Assembly: GCF_003086295.3 (NCBI RefSeq)
Contig: NC_092050.1
Location: 150,418,699 to 150,482,698 of the forward strand
Source: Arachis hypogaea
Taxonomy: Eukaryota; Streptophyta; Magnoliopsida; Fabales; Fabaceae
Direction: 5' to 3'
DNA length: 64,000 bases
Part shown: positions 59,878 through 64,000 of the stretch, one piece after another
Position numbering within the stretch: the first letter of the stretch is position 1
How the letters are laid out: every line of letters starts with the position of its first letter
Position numbers and translations under genes: made by a program
Notes under the pieces: model-generated
Told to the model about the DNA's origin: nothing
Databases searched by the model: none
Seen by the model: only the letters and a program-made list of their open reading frames with translations

Positions 59878-62800
59878 ATGAACGCCGAATTGTTAGACAT
59901 AATGTTTCATCATGGGAGAAATTTTGAGAGGGGTAAAGATGGGAGATGGACATACACACCTGACAATAAGCATTGTTTAGGTGATCTGGATGTGGACAGG
60001 TTGGATGTATTCTACCTGATAAATTACTTCAAAGAGCTAGGCTATGAGACCATGAAGGAGGTTTGGTGGCAGGTCCCTAGGATGAGCCTAGAAGTAGGTT
60101 TGAGGCGTTTAGACTCTGATAATGAGTTGAGAGAGCTGTGTTCTCATGGTGGAAAGAACGATGGGGTAGTGGATGTCTATATTGAACATGGCATTTCAGA
60201 ACCTGAAATAGTACAAGGAGAGGATGCTGTTGTGCATGTTGATGACCAGGTGAGGGATCTTGGAGAGCAAGCCAAGTCAAATTTCAGGATGGTGAAAGAC
60301 CCCCTGTCAAACCTACCACCGAAAAGGACCCTCCTATGAGTTTAAGCATGGTAACATACAAGCCCTAAGCTAAAGAGGCGTTACCGAAGAAGACCAATGT
60401 GAATTCTAACATGGAGTCCCAGCCTAAGCCTAAGTCAAAGTCTAAGCCTAAGACAGTTCCCAAACCCAAACCCATGCCCAGACAGAACAATGTAACTAGG
60501 ACTAGGAGATATTGTCTAAGGTCTGTAGGGAAAGGTATTTCAAAAGCAAAGGGAAATGCTGGTGACCATGTTCTTTTATCCTCTGACTCAGACTCTCATG
60601 ACAGCTACGAGAGTGCTGAGGACGAGGCCTATAAGTCACAAGAGCCGGATGATAGCTCGGATGAATCGAGCATTGGATATACTGTTCCTTCACAGAAGAA
60701 GAAAGTCAAGAAACCCAATGCAAGGAAGAAGGTCCAGGCAGAGAGTGGAAAGGAAAAAGGAAAGGCCAAGGTCTGTGTTGATGATGATGGATTTGTGGAA
60801 GATGATTCTGATGAAGATGTGGACATCGAATTTGTGGGGGGAGGTCTAAAGGGGGATAACCATGACGCTTTTGATCCAGGGTTAGAATCGGATGGTGGCA
60901 ATTCGTGGCACTCTTTGGAGATGAAAACACCACCTAATTCAGAGGATGAGCTGGTTGGAGAAGAAAGTTCGGATGAGGTATTTTCGGTGTTTAGACAGGG
61001 TGCTAGGTTCGGGGAACTACATTTAGAAGTCGGGATGAAGTTCAATACTAAGTGGGAGTTCAAAGAGGCAGTGAAGGAGTTCACTATACAAGAAGGGAGA
61101 CGGATGAGGTTTAGGAAGAATGACGGGAAAAGGGTAAGGGCAGTATGTAAGGTGAAGGATTGCAAGTGGGTTGTGTACGCATCAAGGGACAACGAAGACA
61201 GTTGCTGGCAAGTTAAGACTTTCTTCAATGACCACACTTGTCCACGAGAGGATAAGAACAGGGCAGCAAATAGAAATTGGGTAAGTTGGTCAAAAAACTA
61301 AGGAAATATCCCAATTTCAGGAACTGTAAGGCTACAAGATATTTCAAGACGAAATATGACTTGTCGCTCAATAGAAACTCTATATCACGGGCACTGTGTG
61401 ATGCTAGAAATATAGTCTATGGGGATGAAAAGAATCAATATGCCATGCTTAGGGACTATGGTGAAACACTGTTGAAAATCAACCCGGGATCAACTGTTCA
61501 GATTTGCACAAAGCCACAGCCTAGTGGTGAGGTCATATTTGAGAGGATGTATGTCTGCTTGAGTGACTGCAAGTCAGGTTTTAAGGCTAGCTGTCGTCCG
61601 TTAATTAGACTTGATGGGGCTTTTCTAAAAATTGTTTTCGGGGGGCAAATTCTATTGGCTGTTGGACAAGATGCTAATCATCATGTCTACGTTATTGCCT
61701 GGGCAGTTGTGGAAGTGGAGAACTTTGAGAATTGGAAGTGGTTTCTAGAGTTGCTACATGAGGATCTTGGCGACTACAAGACTCATGGGTGGAATTTCAT
61801 CTCTGATATGCAAAAGGTAATTTCCTACTGTAACCTTAATCCTTAATCTCACATAAGTTTTAATGTGTAAAACTGTGTTAGCTTGATTTAGTGCATAAAG
61901 AGGAGTATATTGCCATATTGTGATGATACCTCTGATATAATTGTTTGATTATATACTATACCTCTGTGGTGTGCTGTTAGGGACTACTGCCATACTGTGA
62001 TTACTGCTCTGATATAATTGTTTGATTATATACTATACCTCTATGGTGTGCTGTTAGGGACTATTATGGTGATTGATTTTCAAAGTTAGGGACTATTATG
62101 GCGATCGATTTTCAAAGTTAAGGACTATGGTGGTAACATATTGTTTGCTATCTTCAGGGATTACTGCCTGCCATGAAAGCCGTGATGCCTAATGTGGGCC
62201 ACCGATTCTGTGTCTGGCACTTGTGGCGAAATTTCAACAAGCAGTGGAAGGACCTGGAGCTGAGGGGACTGTTATAGGAGTGTGCTAGAGCTACAACATT
62301 TCAAGAGTTTAAGGTACATAAAGCCACTTTTTTTTGCAACTGGAGTTAGCTTACATGGACTTTTTTCCCAACTATTAACTGTTGAAATTCAGGAATACAT
62401 GGATAGGATAAAGAGACTGAACAAGGACGCATGGAAGTATCTTGACAAGTGGCCAAAGGAGGCATGGACGAGGTCACAGTTCAGGCACAACCCGAAATTG
62501 GACTCGATTTACAACAACGCTTGTGAGGTTTTCAATTCAAAGATCAAAGAAGCAAGGGGCAAGCCTATACTTACTCTTTTAAAAGAGGTGAGGATGTTTG
62601 TCATGAGGACTATGGCTAAGAACAAGGTTAAGTTGGACAATCACTTGGGGCTGTTACCACCCGTAATCAAAAGTAGGTTAGAAAATGTGAGGAAAGAGTC
62701 CAGACATTGGCATGCTATATGGTCTGGAGATACTGGATATGAGAAGTTTGAGGTCCATGGGCGTCCTACAAACCATGTGGTGGACTTGGGGAAAAGATTA

Positions 62801-63866
62801 TGTACCTGCCAGTTCTGGATGTTAACAGGTTATTTTTTCCCATCCACTTACCTTTGCTCATTGAATTTTACACTTGTGTTATAAATAATTTTGTTTTAAC
62901 CTAAGCTGGATGTAAACTGGACTTGTAGGGATTCCATGCGTTCATGCTTGTGAAGCACTGGCCAGAGTCAACAAGCACCCAGAGAATTTCTGCCATAAGT
63001 TGATAACCATGGAGTCTTACAAGGAAACATACAAGTACAACATCAATCCTATACCTGGCCAAGCCTTCTGGGAACAAAGTCAGTTTAACAGGCCATTGGC
63101 ACCACCAATCAAGAGGAAGCCAGGGAATCTTCAAACAAAGAGGAGGAAGGACTCCGATGAAGGCACAAGTTCTAGCAAGAAATCTAAACCAATAACAGCC
63201 TTGAAAAGACAGCTTCGGCCTTTCACCTGCAAGTACTGCTTGCAAAAAGGTCACACCAAGAAAGAATGTGAAAAGAAAAGAGCAGCTGATGCTGCTCAAG
63301 CTGCAGTTGATGCTGCGGCTGCTGCAAAGGCAGCAGAGGCTGCTAAAGACCCTAAAAATGCTAGTGCACAAGCAACTGCAATTGCCCAGGCCACCACAAC
63401 TGACATTGCAACTGCCACTGCATCTGCCAGTGCCACTGCAACTGCAACTACTACTAGTACAGCTACGGCTACTGCTAATATTACAATCAATTCTGCTCCT
63501 ATTGGTCAAGCTTCAGAAATTGATCTGTCACAGCCAATTTGTTCTGAACCAGAAGACTCTCAAAAGGTACAATATTAATTCTATAATAAGCCTTTGTAAT
63601 TCATGGAGTAATAACTCTGAAAAAGTTTTAGTGGGTGACAAAGTTTGGTATTTATTTTTGGTTTGAAATTTGTATAGTTCACTGAAGTAACCGGAGAACC
63701 AGCCACAAGACCTGCCAAACTGCCTGCTAGAAGAAGGTCACCACCAACAACCCCTTCTACAGCACTGGACCCAATGAAGGGTGTGAGTTCTGCCACTGCT
63801 TCACAATTCACAAATTTTCTGAAGTTTGTGTCGACTCCTGGATTTAAGCACCCCCGGAAGAAGTGA
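59878..63866 (+). pseudogene. MULE-B transposase (PB1-like, MuDR DBD, DDE, SWIM, CCHC)
   Basis: A large Mutator-like transposase gene in pieces. Exon 1 (59878-61816) has a PB1-like N-terminus (DIMFHHGR, GDLDVDRLDVFYLINYFKELGY), an acidic linker and the MuDR DNA-binding region (GMKFNTKWEFKEAVKEF, CKVKDCKWVVYAS, DHTC). The MULE catalytic domain follows (LDGAFLK with D113 and ISDMQK with D177 of the frame from 61277). Later exons: 62158-62313 (RFCVWHLWRNF), 62393-62828 and 62928-63566 (SWIM finger CTCQFW...CVHAC across the splice, CCHC knuckle CKYCLQKGHTKKEC, then an A/T-rich tail), and 63678-63866. Breaks: a shift near 60310, a shift near 61278, and a TAG at 62275 where W is expected. It differs from MULE-A. 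The reading is on the same strand as PFK but unrelated to it. Confidence 0.85.
61925..62130. repeat. Tandem duplications in a MULE-B intron
   Basis: A unit of about 80 bp (GATATAATTGTTTGATTATA to GCTGTTAGGGACTA) occurs twice. It is followed by three ~33-bp units containing AGGGACTATTATGG and GATTTTCAAAGTT. Confidence 0.75.
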
Positions 63867-64000
63867 ACTTTAATATTAGAACATTAGGACATTTTTCTTG
63901 TCAAGTGTTTGTTTTTTGTTAAAAGATACAGTGACTGCGCTCACTCTAAACAATGGTTCATTTTGTTGATTACTAATCAAGTATGTCATGCTACTTGTTC
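63867..64000 (+). other. Downstream part of MULE-B
   Basis: Non-coding sequence after the transposase stop. The right terminus was not reached. Confidence 0.5.

Noticed and set aside
63268..63666. Leu/Gln-rich and Ala/Val-rich frames on both strands
   Set aside because: Shadows of the A/T-rich tail of the MULE-B transposase.
1..64000. tRNA, rRNA or miRNA genes
   Set aside because: No cloverleaf or rRNA-like sequence was recognised by eye; the only tRNA-like boxes are in the SINE. A tRNAscan-SE run would be decisive.
1..64000. A new biological system such as a gene cluster or defence locus
   Set aside because: Apart from PFK and the captured B3-like fragment, all coding sequence seen belongs to known transposon classes.

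Overview
This is plant nuclear DNA, most likely from a legume. The best guess is a peanut-like (Arachis) genome, judged from the repeat families; this is inference, not proof. It is AT-rich and intron-bearing. Apart from one ordinary nuclear gene it is made of layered transposable elements. There is no bacterial, viral or organellar gene content and no CRISPR array.

Layout. (1) 1-29475 is a nest of insertions. An old Mutator-like (MULE) transposase gene appears as two collinear, non-overlapping pieces (1-570, and 27513-27589 plus 29047-29472). Between them lie a dispersed repeat (717-888 and 21088-21250, with an inverted second copy at 23944-24345), a Ty1/copia element on the minus strand (889-21087), a hAT-like element (1026-9030) in its 3' LTR, a LINE (2488-8160) inside that hAT, a Helitron (13764-20955) in its 5' LTR, an LTR fragment with 118-bp inverted ends (22291-23743), and two further LTR sequences. 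A solo LTR with a perfect 5-bp target duplication (27590-29041) interrupts the second MULE piece. (2) 29480-39404 is mostly AT-rich DNA with a decayed LINE (31171-32583), a ~1 kb foldback element (34015-35000), a solo LTR (35917-36297) and a small MITE-like copy. (3) 39405-48690 is one complete Ty3/gypsy element of the Tat type on the minus strand, with two LTRs, PBS, PPT, a GTTAC target duplication, gag, protease-RT-RNase H-second RNase H-integrase, and an extra ORF on the opposite strand. (4) 48691-52800 is gene-free, with simple repeats, an 88-bp minisatellite and a MITE. (5) 52883-57401 is the only host gene: a 13-exon ATP-dependent 6-phosphofructokinase of the plant PFK3 type, with an Au-type SINE in intron 3. 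(6) 58639-64000 holds transposon termini and a second, different MULE transposase gene (59878-63866) whose right end lies outside the window.

How the parts work together. The phosphofructokinase acts in cytosolic glycolysis and appears intact. All other coding sequence belongs to transposons, and every transposase or polyprotein has at least one frameshift or stop, except LINE ORF1. The insertions give a relative order: MULE, then dispersed repeat, then copia, then hAT and Helitron, then LINE. I found no new biological system. The most unusual items are the two copia LTRs broken at nearly the same position by two unrelated transposons, the Helitron carrying a B3-like gene, the LTR with long inverted ends, and the antisense ORF of the gypsy element.
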